The translations under genes were made by a program, and so were the position numbers. Below, one piece after another: positions 45,952 to 54,636 of a stretch of DNA of 64,000 nt. The notes under the pieces were generated by a model. That model did not search any database, was not told the origin of the DNA, and was given only the letters and a program-made list of their open reading frames with translations. Within the stretch, counting starts at the first letter, position 1, and the number at the start of each line of letters is the position of its first letter. Where the stretch lies: the NCBI GenBank assembly GCA_902543145.1, contig CACBXG010000002.1, forward strand, positions 62,001 through 126,000, read 5' to 3'. The DNA is from an uncultured SAR116 cluster alpha proteobacterium. Its GTDB lineage: Bacteria > Pseudomonadota > Alphaproteobacteria > Puniceispirillales > Marisalimonadaceae.

Positions 45952-46025
45952 TAATAAATAGAGAAATTTAATATTAAATTAAAATTTCTATATATAGGTT
46001 TTGTTACAAATTTATTTCTAAAAGA

Positions 46026-47801
46026 TTAAATTAAAATATTCTCATTAATTGCTTTGATCTGCAAAGCTAGAAACTTTGAAAAAATTCTGCACTGAGCTAA
46101 ACTTCCTGCATGAAACCAAAGTCCTGGCTGTTTGGTTTGCATCCACATATTTCTTAACTCTTGCCTTTCATCATCAAACCCCCAAATCGGACCAATTTTG
46201 TCTACAACTGCTTTGCCAAATAATTCTTCTACTACATATTCTTGACCTTTATATCCCGTAGCTGTAACCATCAAATCTATATCAAGCTTTTCTCCTGATT
46301 TCATTTCAATGCCAGAGGATAAAAAATTTTCAATGTTTGAAAATTGTAAAACTTTTATCTTACCATCTGCGATTAAATCTGATGCTCCTACATTGAAATA
46401 ATAACCACCACCCCTTGTTAAATATTTAAATTGCCACCCAGAGTTTTCTTCTCCATATTCAAGGTTAAAGCCAACTCTTGTAAGTTTATCCAAAAGCGGT
46501 TTATCAATTCTCTTTGTTTTTTCAGTTAATAACTGGTGTGTCTTTTTGAGTACTTGTAGAGGTGTTGAAATAGTTATTAAATCACAATCGTCAGTATTTG
46601 GACCTTCATTATATAATTGATATGGCAATTGTGCGCTAGGTTCCACATTAACTACCATAGATGGTGAGCGTTGTACGATTTTTACATTTGCTCCATGAAC
46701 ATAGAGATCTTGTGCAACATCATGTGCACTTGTTCCAGTACCGTAAACTAAAACATTTTTTCCATTGTAGTGTTTTCCATTATCATAATCTGCTGAGTGA
46801 ATGACCTTGCCTTTATAGTGATCCATGCCAGCTATTTTTGTGCGATTTGGAACTGAGCTTACACCAACAGCCATCACAATATGCTTTGGCTTCATGATCT
46901 TAATAGTGTCATCAGATAATTTGAGTTTTACTTTCCAGTGCTTTTTATTTTCGTCATATTCCGCCCCAATAAATTTTGTATTAGTCCATACATTTAATTC
47001 CATACTTTCAACATAATACTCAAACCACCCTGCCAACTTATCTTTTGGAATATATGTTGGCCAAGTAGAAGGAAAAGGCATATATGGTAAATGATTAACT
47101 TGTGTCTGATTATGTAATTTTAAAGAATGATATCTATTTCTCCAGTTATCTCCTATTCTTTCATTTTTATCTACAATAAGTGTGTCTATATTTTGTTGTT
47201 TAAGCCTTGCTGCAATTGAAAGACCAGCCTGACCACTTCCAACAACAATTACTTCTGGTTCCCTATTTTTATAAAGCCTATCTTCATTTCTTTTATCTAA
47301 CCAATTAGGTCCTTCTAGTACATTTTGATATTGTTCATTGTTTTTTTTGTCAGAAGAACTTAGATCACTTAGGGCAGTCAGGAGACTCCAGGCTTTAAAA
47401 TAACCCTTTCTTTCTTGATCTTCAAATAGACGAACTACTCCCTCACAATTTCCAAACTTTGTTTTGAAACTTAAAATAACTTCAATAACATTTTTTCCAG
47501 CTCTTATGACTTCTCTAGGAAGTGTTCTTTGCTGGTCAATTTGGAAACTCTTGGCAGAAACGTCCATTATTTTGTTGTAAAGATTTTCGATTACTTTCGA
47601 TTTTCCCGATACAGTTTGTATCTTCCAGGTAAGGGCTAAAATATCTCTCCAATGACTATCTTCAAAAAACAGATTGGAAAGAATTTTTATAGATTCATCT
47701 TTATTTTTTTGCTGTGAAATAGCTTGATTGAAACTCTGCAACCAATTATCCACTTCACTTCTGATATTAATGATTTGGTTGTCTAACACAGTAAGCCTCA
47801 A
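46026..47801 (-). CDS. Flavin-dependent monooxygenase with an N-terminal NTF2-like domain
   Basis: 591 residues. Residues 1 to about 155 look like a SnoaL/NTF2-like domain (Phe-Phe-Glu-Asp-Ser-His-Trp-Arg-Asp-Ile-Leu-Ala-Leu-Thr-Trp). The rest is a class B flavoprotein monooxygenase: FAD site Val-Val-Gly-Ser-Gly-Gln-Ala-Gly-Leu near 188, NADPH site Val-Tyr-Gly-Thr-Gly-Thr-Ser-Ala-His-Asp near 360, and Thr-Ala-Thr-Gly-Tyr near 525. Such NTF2-FMO proteins occur in proteobacteria and fungi; substrates are unknown. It is upstream of plcP on the same strand with 74 nt between, so read-through is possible. Confidence 0.85.
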   Translation of the reverse strand: MRLTVLDNQIINIRSEVDNWLQSFNQAISQQKNKDESIKILSNLFFEDSHWRDILALTWKIQTVSGKSKVIENLYNKIMDVSAKSFQIDQQRTLPREVIRAGKNVIEVILSFKTKFGNCEGVVRLFEDQERKGYFKAWSLLTALSDLSSSDKKNNEQYQNVLEGPNWLDKRNEDRLYKNREPEVIVVGSGQAGLSIAARLKQQNIDTLIVDKNERIGDNWRNRYHSLKLHNQTQVNHLPYMPFPSTWPTYIPKDKLAGWFEYYVESMELNVWTNTKFIGAEYDENKKHWKVKLKLSDDTIKIMKPKHIVMAVGVSSVPNRTKIAGMDHYKGKVIHSADYDNGKHYNGKNVLVYGTGTSAHDVAQDLYVHGANVKIVQRSPSMVVNVEPSAQLPYQLYNEGPNTDDCDLITISTPLQVLKKTHQLLTEKTKRIDKPLLDKLTRVGFNLEYGEENSGWQFKYLTRGGGYYFNVGASDLIADGKIKVLQFSNIENFLSSGIEMKSGEKLDIDLMVTATGYKGQEYVVEELFGKAVVDKIGPIWGFDDERQELRNMWMQTKQPGLWFHAGSLAQCRIFSKFLALQIKAINENILI

Positions 47802-47905
47802 GAAATTCGATGTAATTTTAGATGTCTATTAATACCAAACTATAGTATGTAATAATATAAATTTTTTATAAGATATTTCTACATGATTTTTGTGAAGGAT
47901 TAATT

Positions 47906-48679
47906 ATGAATAGATTAGAGCAAATTGCACAATTTATGTTAGATCAACATAACTCAAAACAAAACTATGAAAACTTACCAGAAACATTAATGCCTAAAGA
48001 TTTTGATGAAGCTTATAAAATACAAAAAATCTTTCAAGAAAATTCTGGAAGAGGTAGCTTGGGTGGTTTTAAAATTGCTTTAGCTTCTAAAGTGCAGCAA
48101 CAACTATGTGGGATAGACCATCCTGTTGCTGGTGGTATTTTTGCAAATGAAATCAAGTCAAGTCCTTCAACCTTTGAATTAGAAAACTTTCATGGATTAG
48201 GGTTGGAATTCGAAATAGCTGTAACATTATCAGATGATTTGAAACCTGAAATGGGACCATTTAATAAAGATAATATTAGAGAATTTATAAAATCCCTTTC
48301 ACCAGCTTTTGAATTAATTATAGATAGAAATGCAGATTATTCTAATATAAATCCACTATCAATGATAACAGATAATGCTTGGTGTTCTGGTATAGTTATG
48401 GGCAAAGAACTTCCAAATTGGGGAAAATTAAACCTAGATATTATTAGATCACAATTATTTTGGAATGATGAAATTCCCCAAGACGCAATGATAAAGGACG
48501 CTAACCCACTTGAGTCATTGTCTTGGGTTTCAAACCTATTAACTTCGTTGGGAAGAACCATCCCAAAGGACAGTGTTATAATTACCGGAAGCGTGATTAG
48601 GACACGTGCTCCTAATAAAGGTGATCAAATAATATATAAAGTTGAGGATCTATCAGAAGTAGAGATTAAGATAATTTAA
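47906..48679 (+). CDS. 2-keto-4-pentenoate hydratase family protein
   Basis: 257 residues with the FAH-like hydratase fold (MhpD/HpcG type): Leu-Gly-Gly-Phe-Lys-Ile-Ala-Leu near 50, Leu-Glu-Phe-Glu-Ile-Ala-Val-Thr-Leu with the metal-binding Glu residues, Pro-Ala-Phe-Glu-Leu-Ile-Ile-Asp-Arg, and Ile-Thr-Gly-Ser-Val-Ile-Arg-Thr. Expected to hydrate or dehydrate 2-keto acids from ring-cleavage or sugar-acid pathways. AAGGAT lies upstream of the ATG. It is divergent from the monooxygenase and overlaps the convergent TauE gene by 4 bp. Confidence 0.85.
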   Translation: MNRLEQIAQFMLDQHNSKQNYENLPETLMPKDFDEAYKIQKIFQENSGRGSLGGFKIALASKVQQQLCGIDHPVAGGIFANEIKSSPSTFELENFHGLGLEFEIAVTLSDDLKPEMGPFNKDNIREFIKSLSPAFELIIDRNADYSNINPLSMITDNAWCSGIVMGKELPNWGKLNLDIIRSQLFWNDEIPQDAMIKDANPLESLSWVSNLLTSLGRTIPKDSVIITGSVIRTRAPNKGDQIIYKVEDLSEVEIKII

Positions 48680-49449
48680 TTTAAAACATTATACTCTAAC
48701 AATGATCGTATTATCATGTTTATAGCAGATATACTAAAAAAAATGAGCAACAAATTTTTAAATGTTTTAGCATTTACTTTATTTCTAAGCTTTTCTCCTA
48801 TTTGAAACCCTATTACTGCAACCACTGACCCAAGAGCTCCATAAATAAACATATTAGGCTGAAAAACACCTGTTGCTATATATCCAATTGATACAGGTAT
48901 GCAACCAATGGTAATTAAAAAACCACTTACATCAACAAACTGTTTAGGTTTTACATTTTTCATTAATAAATACATTGTTACTGGAACTGCCCATATTGAT
49001 GCTGCACCTCCAACTAAACCTCCTAATGCCCCGAGACCACCTTGCCAAAAATTGTCATGATTAGGTTTCATTTTAAAATTAAAACCAAAAACTTGGAGAC
49101 AAACAAATAAAAGAACGGCAATAGCAAAAATGAGACGAACTACATCGTCTCCAATTTGATTTGCATAAAAAGAAGTAATTAAGATACAAACTACTAATGA
49201 CGTAGCGAAATATTTATAATTTTTTACTAGTTCTCTGGGATTATCTGCCTTACTCAGCTGCCACATGTTTGCAACGGTCATTGGTATTAGATTAAGTCCT
49301 AATGCCATTAATGGTGAAACAAAAAAAGTCATAATTGTAATTGCTGTTGTTGGAAGACCAATTCCAATTACCCCTTTAACAACACCAGCAACAAAAAAAG
49401 CAAAACTTACTATTAGGGCAACTTCATTTGAGTTAGTTGATATATCCAA
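48676..49449 (-). CDS. TauE/SafE family membrane exporter
   Basis: 257 residues with about eight hydrophobic helices. The two-repeat layout of the family is seen: Gly-Val-Val-Lys-Gly-Val-Ile-Gly-Ile-Gly-Leu-Pro at the start and Gly-Gly-Leu-Gly-Ala-Leu-Gly-Gly-Leu-Val-Gly-Gly-Ala in the middle. Members export sulfite, sulfoacetate or other small anions, which would fit disposal of sulfite from organosulfur breakdown. Substrate not determinable here. The 3' ends of this gene and the hydratase overlap. Confidence 0.85.
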   Translation of the reverse strand: MDISTNSNEVALIVSFAFFVAGVVKGVIGIGLPTTAITIMTFFVSPLMALGLNLIPMTVANMWQLSKADNPRELVKNYKYFATSLVVCILITSFYANQIGDDVVRLIFAIAVLLFVCLQVFGFNFKMKPNHDNFWQGGLGALGGLVGGAASIWAVPVTMYLLMKNVKPKQFVDVSGFLITIGCIPVSIGYIATGVFQPNMFIYGALGSVVAVIGFQIGEKLRNKVNAKTFKNLLLIFFSISAINMIIRSLLEYNVLN

Positions 49450-49456
49450 TGATTAA

Positions 49457-49747
49457 ACCTTGAAGAATGTAATTTTATAAAATTTTAATATCATGTATTT
49501 CATAATTAACTTAGTCATTTCTTTGTAAAAAATGATAATTATGCCTTGAAACTAGTCTTAAAGAATCTTTCAAGTTCTTAATCTAAAATTTTTTAAAAAT
49601 AACCAAGGACATTTGGATAAAGATTGGCGCAAATATTGGGATAAAATATAAGAATTATTACAGTCTATTCACATTGACAATAACCAAAGTTCAATTAATG
49701 AAATAAACTTTAATATTTTTGTAATCAATAACAATATAATTATTTAT
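49457..49747. other. Largest intergenic region of the window (about 290 bp)
   Basis: Upstream of both the TauE gene (minus) and the phosphatase gene (plus), so it should hold both promoters. I see no tRNA, no strong hairpin and no convincing ORF. A short open stretch around 49565-49650 reads as a charged, Trp-containing peptide end but has no start codon and may be a gene remnant. Confidence 0.4.
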
Positions 49748-50320
49748 ATGGAAATTAACTCAATATATGAATTGGCCAAAGATGATCTAATTACATGGTT
49801 ACCATTAAAAAATATTTTCTTTAATGAATTTCATTATTCTCAAAATTTTGGAAATTTAGGATTATGTGGTTGTCCTGGCACTTTATTAGATTCTAAGAAT
49901 CAAATTATTGGGATTCAAAAAACATTGAAAATCTTTAAAAATCACAACGTTAATGTTGTTTTATCTCTTACGGAAACATCAGAACTAAAATCACTAGGAT
50001 GTGAAAATTTAATAAAGGAAATTAAATTAAATAATTTCGTTTGGTTACATTTTCCAATTAATGATTTTAATATACCTACTAAAAATTCACTTTTAAAGTT
50101 AAATTTACTTCTCTCGGATCTAGAAAATTTTTTAAAAAAAGAAAAAAATATTATTATACATTGTAAGGCGGGATTAGGTAGAACTGGCACAATCGCATCA
50201 TTATTATTAGCTAAATTAGGAATATCCCCAAAAGATGCCATTAAATTTATAAGAAAATATAGACCAGGATCAATTGATACAGATGAGCAAAAAAACTTTG
50301 TTTTAAATTGGAAATGTTAA
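49748..50320 (+). CDS. Dual-specificity/tyrosine phosphatase-like protein
   Basis: 190 residues. The P-loop His-Cys-Lys-Ala-Gly-Leu-Gly-Arg-Thr-Gly has the nucleophile Cys139 and Arg145, and Asp106 in Pro-Ile-Asn-Asp-Phe is placed to be the general acid, so the active site is complete. Closest in style to CDKN3/KAP-like and atypical dual-specificity phosphatases, which also include enzymes for phosphorylated small molecules. It sits directly before phnC with its own terminator, so it is linked by position but not clearly in the phn transcript. Confidence 0.85.
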   Translation: MEINSIYELAKDDLITWLPLKNIFFNEFHYSQNFGNLGLCGCPGTLLDSKNQIIGIQKTLKIFKNHNVNVVLSLTETSELKSLGCENLIKEIKLNNFVWLHFPINDFNIPTKNSLLKLNLLLSDLENFLKKEKNIIIHCKAGLGRTGTIASLLLAKLGISPKDAIKFIRKYRPGSIDTDEQKNFVLNWKC

Positions 50321-50323
50321 CAA

Positions 50324-50341
50324 GATGATTCTTTAATCATC
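50324..50341 (+). terminator. Terminator hairpin after the phosphatase gene
   Basis: GATGATT (50324-50330) and AATCATC (50335-50341) form a perfect 7-bp stem with a CTTT loop, 3 nt after the stop codon. An A-run then a T-rich stretch follow. A modest terminator that would separate the phosphatase from phnC. Confidence 0.55.
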
Positions 50342-50364
50342 AAAAAATTATTTTTTATTTTGTT

Positions 50365-50407
50365 CATTCATATAACATTCAAATAAGAAATAATTTTTTT
50401 CTATAAT
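50365..50407 (+). promoter_or_regulatory. Candidate Pho box and promoter of phnCDE1E2
   Basis: Two adjacent 11-bp repeats, CATTCATATAA (50365) and CATTCAAATAA (50376), differ at one base. Against the Pho box CTGTCATAWAWCTGTCAY they match 13 of 18 positions, and the misses fall at the same place in both halves. A perfect -10 box TATAAT lies at 50402-50407. The 18-bp box ends 19 bp before the -10, longer than the usual 10-12, which weakens the call. PhoB control of a phosphonate transporter is biologically expected. Confidence 0.5.
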
Positions 50408-50516
50408 TAAACTACTGATTTCTATAACTAAATTTTAATTTAACAATTTAGAAATAAAAATTAAACAAAACTGAAATATTTGAAGATCAAAAAGCAAAGA
50501 ATTATGGAGTTTTTTT

Positions 50517-51320
50517 ATGCTTAAAATAATTAATATTTCTAAATATTTTGATCAAGTTAAAGCTGTTAATAATGTAACAATAAATGTTGAAAATTCCTCA
50601 ATGATTGGAATTATTGGAAGATCAGGTGCTGGTAAATCTACATTATTAAGAACAATAAATAGACTCACTGACGCTACCTCTGGCGAAATTCTTTTCCAAG
50701 ATCAAAATATATTAGATTTGAAGAAAAAGGATAAACTCGCATGGCAAAAAAATTGTGCCATGATATTTCAACAGTTTAATCTTGTTCCAAGATTGGATGT
50801 TCTTACAAATGTTATGTTAGGCAAATTGAATGAGATGTCTACTGTGCGTGCTAGTCTAAAACTTTTTACATCTGAAGAAAGACATGTCGCATTAAACTTA
50901 CTAGACAAATTTGGCATGATACAGACTGCTCTACAAAGAGCTGAAACACTCTCCGGTGGTCAGCAACAAAGAGTTGCAATATGTAGAGCTATGATGCAAG
51001 ACCCTAAACTAATCCTTGCAGATGAACCTATAGCTTCATTAGATCCTTTAAATGCTAGACTTGTTATGGAATCTCTTAGAAAAATTCATGATGAACAAAA
51101 TATCACAGTGATTTGTAACCTACATACTCTAGATACTGCAAAGCAGTATTGTGATCGTATTATTGGTATGCAGAACGGAGAAATAGTGTTTGATGATTTA
51201 CCATCAAAACTTACAAATCAAAAAGCTAGAGAAATTTATGGTGCTGAAGCTGACGAAGCTTTTGAAGGCACTATGACATCAGTTTCATTAGAGAGCGCAG
51301 ATATTAAGAAGACTGCATGA
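50517..51320 (+). CDS. phnC: Phosphonate ABC transporter ATPase PhnC
   Basis: 267 residues. Walker A Gly-Arg-Ser-Gly-Ala-Gly-Lys-Ser-Thr at 34-42, Gln-Gln-Phe-Asn-Leu-Val in the Q-loop, signature Leu-Ser-Gly-Gly-Gln-Gln-Gln, Walker B Leu-Ile-Leu-Ala-Asp-Glu-Pro-Ile-Ala-Ser-Leu-Asp, and switch His in Cys-Asn-Leu-His-Thr. PhnC-specific features include Arg-Leu-Asp-Val-Leu-Thr-Asn-Val-Met-Leu-Gly. It powers phosphonate import with PhnD and the two PhnE proteins. TATGGAG precedes the ATG. Confidence 0.96.
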   Translation: MLKIINISKYFDQVKAVNNVTINVENSSMIGIIGRSGAGKSTLLRTINRLTDATSGEILFQDQNILDLKKKDKLAWQKNCAMIFQQFNLVPRLDVLTNVMLGKLNEMSTVRASLKLFTSEERHVALNLLDKFGMIQTALQRAETLSGGQQQRVAICRAMMQDPKLILADEPIASLDPLNARLVMESLRKIHDEQNITVICNLHTLDTAKQYCDRIIGMQNGEIVFDDLPSKLTNQKAREIYGAEADEAFEGTMTSVSLESADIKKTA

Positions 51321-51367
51321 ACTTATGAAAATTAGAAGACCAAACTTAAATCAATGGAGAAATATAA

Positions 51368-52327
51368 ATGTTAAAAAAATTATATAGTTTTTTAGCTGTA
51401 GTGACCGCTTTTTTAATGGTTTCTGCAGCTAATGCAGATAAAAAATACGATGGACCAAAAATGGACCTCAGTAAATTTCAGCCTGAATTCAGAATTGGAT
51501 TTCTTGGAGATGAAGCATCCCAGGATATCATTGCACGAAATGGATGCCTAAAAGATTATGTTGAAAAAGCATATAATGTCCCAGCTAAAATGTTTACCTT
51601 TAAGGACTATGCTGGAACCATGGAATCAATGCTTGGTGGTAACCTTGATTACACTTGGTTTGGTTCTTCTGGTTATGCTGGAGTTTATCTACAAGACCCT
51701 AATGCGGTTGTACCTATATTAACTAGAATGCAACCTACTGGTGACACTGGTTATTATTCTGTAATGGTAGCGAGAAAAGATTCTGGTATAAAATCCCTAG
51801 ATGACCTTAAAGGAAAAAAATTAGGTTTTGCTGATCCTAATTCTACTTCTGGATATCTAATTCCATCTATTGAATTACCAGAATTATATAACGTTAATAT
51901 TGATACTTACTTCTCAAAGACACAATTTTCTGGTGGTCATGAAAACAACGTATTAGCTGTGCTAAATGGTGACGTTGATGCAGGTGTTACATGGGTATCT
52001 GGTGTTGGTAAATGGGAAGAAGGATACTCATCTGGTAATTTAAGAAAAATGGTTGATAAAGGTATCTTAAATATGGATGACCTTGTTCAGGTTTGGTCAT
52101 CAAAATTAATTCCTAATGGCCCAATTGTAATGCCAAAGAAATTACCACAAGAAGCTAGAGACGTTATGGTTGGAATGAAGCAATGGATACACAAAAATGA
52201 TCCAAAATGCAGTGAAGATGTTGCAAATGGTATTGTAAAAGCTTGGGTTCCAGTTGATCATAGTTTCTACGAAGTGATCGTAAAAGCTAGAAAAGCAAAA
52301 TTAGAAGCCAAGAAGAAAAAAGGCTAA
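51368..52327 (+). CDS. phnD: Phosphonate-binding periplasmic protein PhnD
   Basis: 319 residues with a signal peptide (cleavage near Ala-Asn-Ala at 22-24). Mature protein has Phe-Arg-Ile-Gly-Phe-Leu-Gly-Asp-Glu, Leu-Asp-Tyr-Thr-Trp-Phe-Gly-Ser-Ser-Gly-Tyr, and the PhnD loop Phe-Ala-Asp-Pro-Asn-Ser-Thr-Ser-Gly-Tyr-Leu-Ile-Pro, whose Ser/Thr hold the phosphonate. TGGAGAA lies 7 nt before the ATG. A strong hairpin follows the stop, before phnE. A ligand such as methylphosphonate or 2-aminoethylphosphonate cannot be chosen from sequence alone. Confidence 0.95.
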   Translation: MLKKLYSFLAVVTAFLMVSAANADKKYDGPKMDLSKFQPEFRIGFLGDEASQDIIARNGCLKDYVEKAYNVPAKMFTFKDYAGTMESMLGGNLDYTWFGSSGYAGVYLQDPNAVVPILTRMQPTGDTGYYSVMVARKDSGIKSLDDLKGKKLGFADPNSTSGYLIPSIELPELYNVNIDTYFSKTQFSGGHENNVLAVLNGDVDAGVTWVSGVGKWEEGYSSGNLRKMVDKGILNMDDLVQVWSSKLIPNGPIVMPKKLPQEARDVMVGMKQWIHKNDPKCSEDVANGIVKAWVPVDHSFYEVIVKARKAKLEAKKKKG

Positions 52328-52336
52328 TTAACTTTC

Positions 52337-52369
52337 ATGCAAAAGACAGTGTTTAGCTGTCTTTTGCAT
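52337..52369 (+). promoter_or_regulatory. Intercistronic hairpin after phnD
   Basis: ATGCAAAAGACAG (52337-52349) pairs perfectly with CTGTCTTTTGCAT (52357-52369), a 13-bp stem with a 7-nt loop starting 9 nt after the phnD stop. It resembles the hairpins after the other three binding-protein genes in the window and should stabilise phnD mRNA and/or reduce transcription into phnE. Confidence 0.8.
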
Positions 52370-52413
52370 ACTTTATTAACTCAATCAATAATAATATTAT
52401 AGTTGGAAATATA

Positions 52414-53268
52414 ATGTATTCAGACAATATTTTAGGTTTTGAAACAATTGAGAAAAACCTAAAAGCCATGGCTTTTAAAAGACTAATTTATTCTTTCATA
52501 AGCATTCTAGCTATTTTATTTCTTCTTTCCAGTGGACTTACAATAGCAGAAGAAAATAATGCTGGAAGCTTTCAAAGGGGATTGAGTAAATTTTTTGACT
52601 ACCCTGTTGATCTCTTCAAAGAAGCATTTGAGTCTGGTTGGAGATGGTATGCATATGTATTCAAATATCTTCCAGATTTAATAACAACAATAAACATGGC
52701 TTTTTTTTCAACACTATTCGGGGCAATTTTTGCTCTTCTCTTGAGCCTGTTTGCAAGTAAAAATTTAATTAAAAACCAATATATAGTTACTTTATCTAGA
52801 AGAACCATGGATATTCTGAGATCATTCCCTGAGTTGGTTATTGCTATGATATTTTTGTATCTGATGGGAAAATCAGAATTACCTGCAGTTATTGCAATAG
52901 TAATTCATACTGCTGGAGCTCTAGGAAAATTATTCTCTGAAGCTATTGAAAATGCTGATAACAAACCAATTGAAGGATTACAATCTTGTGGAGCAAGTTG
53001 GTGGCAACGAGTTAGATTTGCAGTTATTCCTCAAGTAGTACCTTTATTTATCTCATACACCCTTCTGAGGTTAGAAATTAATGTAAGAGCGTCAACCATC
53101 CTTGGTTTTGTAGGTGCTGGAGGTATTGGAGAAGCATTGTCTGCTGTAATTCAGTTTAGATATGGAGACGAAATTATAGCTATTATGTTTTTATTAGTTA
53201 TAACTATAATTTCCTTAGATTATTTCTCCAGATTTCTTAGGGGTAGATTAATTGGAGACAATAAGTAA
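52414..53268 (+). CDS. phnE: Phosphonate ABC transporter permease PhnE (first)
   Basis: 284 residues with about six membrane helices. The coupling loop Glu-Ala-Ile-Glu-Asn-Ala-Asp-x3-Ile-Glu-Gly-Leu-Gln-Ser-Cys-Gly-Ala-Ser-Trp-Trp-Gln-Arg and Val-Ile-Pro-Gln are PhnE marks, as is Gly-Phe-Val-Gly-Ala-Gly-Gly-Ile-Gly near the C-terminus. It forms the channel as a heterodimer with the second PhnE. Its stop TAA shares a base with the next ATG. Confidence 0.94.
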   Translation: MYSDNILGFETIEKNLKAMAFKRLIYSFISILAILFLLSSGLTIAEENNAGSFQRGLSKFFDYPVDLFKEAFESGWRWYAYVFKYLPDLITTINMAFFSTLFGAIFALLLSLFASKNLIKNQYIVTLSRRTMDILRSFPELVIAMIFLYLMGKSELPAVIAIVIHTAGALGKLFSEAIENADNKPIEGLQSCGASWWQRVRFAVIPQVVPLFISYTLLRLEINVRASTILGFVGAGGIGEALSAVIQFRYGDEIIAIMFLLVITIISLDYFSRFLRGRLIGDNK

Positions 53269-54626
53269 TGGAGCAAGTATTAAATCAAAATGTTATTGAT
53301 GCAGTTGATCTAAAACATAAAAAACATATTAGAATTCTTATTATAACTGGATTTGTGTTTCTTGTTTATTTAATTGGGTCAATATTACACTTTGATCTAC
53401 CTAACTTAGCTAAAAAGTGGAATAAAAATCGAGCGTCTATGTTTATGTTAGATATTTACGCTCACAAAGACCATATAAAAATGAATTGGAAAGATCCTCA
53501 GAAAATTGACGTAAGATTTGAGGGTGGTCACAGGCATGTTTATAAAGATGATCCCACTTGGCTTATTAGAAATAAAAATAATCAATCTACAATTGTTAAC
53601 TTTGATAATGGTGGTCAGTTTGTTTTCTTTCCTAATAGAGTGGAAATGAGAAATTTTCCTAATATCAATGAACCATTCATTTTTAAGCTTAATAAAAATG
53701 GTAAACCTTATGTTGATGGGTATGTTGGAAAGGAAAGTATGTTGCCAAGTTGGATGCGTGCAACAGAAAATAAAGTTGAAGTGAGACCTTCTTTATATGA
53801 AAGGCTTCAGGTATATGGATCAAAAGTCGAAGTTCATAGATACGAGTTAGGATGGAAATATTTTTGGTTTGATTTCGATAGCCCTCTTGTTGGAAAGGGA
53901 TTTCTTGACGCTATATCACTTATGTTTAATGAAGACAGAGTAGATCCAAAAATTTCAAATTTTAATCTTGTTGTAAATGAATTTTTAGAAAATGAAATAT
54001 GGCACCACAACACCGTTTTGTTTGCTATGGTTGAAACATTATTAATGGCCATTCTTGGAACATTAATTGCCTCAATGGTTGGTCTTCCACTAGCTTTTCT
54101 TGCTGCTTACAATGTTACTCCACTTTCCTCAATAAGGTTTTTTCTGAGAAGACTCTTCGACATGCTTCGCGGAATAGATATGTTAATTTGGAGTTTAATA
54201 TTCCTTAGAGCTTTCGGTCCTGGACTTTTTACTGGAATTTTTGCAATCGCATTTACAGACACAGGCACTCTTGGTAAATTAATGTCTGAAGCTATAGAAA
54301 ATACTGATAAAAAAGATAAAGAAGGTATCCAGTCAACTGGTGCAAACAAAGTTCTTCAACATAGATTTGGTATCATTCCACAAATACTACCAATTTTCAT
54401 TTCACAAAGTTTATATTACCTAGAGTCTAACACAAGAGCTGCCGTAATTATTGGGGCAATGGGTGCTGGAGGTATAGGCTTACATTTCCTTGGGGCATTA
54501 ATGACTGGAAATGATTTTGAAAACGTTGCTTACATGGCAATTTTAGTTTTAGTTGCTGTAATGTGCATTGATACTATGTCAGCCAAACTAAGAAGATTAT
54601 TAATTGGTATAGAGGATAAGAAATAA
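53268..54626 (+). CDS. phnE: Phosphonate ABC transporter permease PhnE (second), with large N-terminal periplasmic domain
   Basis: 452 residues, about 170 longer than a normal PhnE. One helix (about 21-42), then a soluble, aromatic-rich region (about 43-205) predicted to lie in the periplasm, then the permease core from about 205, with coupling loop Glu-Ala-Ile-Glu-Asn-Thr-Asp-x3-Lys-Glu-Gly-Ile-Gln-Ser-Thr-Gly-Ala and Ile-Gly-Ala-Met-Gly-Ala-Gly-Gly-Ile-Gly. I believe similar long second PhnE proteins exist in some alphaproteobacteria. The extra domain may dock PhnD or an accessory protein. It overlaps phnE by 1 nt. Confidence 0.9.
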   Translation: MEQVLNQNVIDAVDLKHKKHIRILIITGFVFLVYLIGSILHFDLPNLAKKWNKNRASMFMLDIYAHKDHIKMNWKDPQKIDVRFEGGHRHVYKDDPTWLIRNKNNQSTIVNFDNGGQFVFFPNRVEMRNFPNINEPFIFKLNKNGKPYVDGYVGKESMLPSWMRATENKVEVRPSLYERLQVYGSKVEVHRYELGWKYFWFDFDSPLVGKGFLDAISLMFNEDRVDPKISNFNLVVNEFLENEIWHHNTVLFAMVETLLMAILGTLIASMVGLPLAFLAAYNVTPLSSIRFFLRRLFDMLRGIDMLIWSLIFLRAFGPGLFTGIFAIAFTDTGTLGKLMSEAIENTDKKDKEGIQSTGANKVLQHRFGIIPQILPIFISQSLYYLESNTRAAVIIGAMGAGGIGLHFLGALMTGNDFENVAYMAILVLVAVMCIDTMSAKLRRLLIGIEDKK

Positions 54627-54636
54627 AGGAGTTACT

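Noticed and set aside
45962-45989. AGAAATTT/AAATTTCT inverted repeat just before plcP and a TTGTAACAAAA element at 45999-46009 as possible Pho box
   Set aside because: Only a single 11-mer with no second half in register, and the inverted repeat is simple AT sequence. Worth including in a motif scan but not enough to call.
49565-49650. Short open stretch ending in a Trp-rich peptide between the TauE and phosphatase genes
   Set aside because: No start codon or ribosome site and under 30 codons; at most a remnant.
53268-54626. Treating the long PhnE as a gene fusion artefact or frameshift
   Set aside because: The frame is continuous, begins with a plausible membrane helix, and overlaps phnE by one base as in a normal operon.
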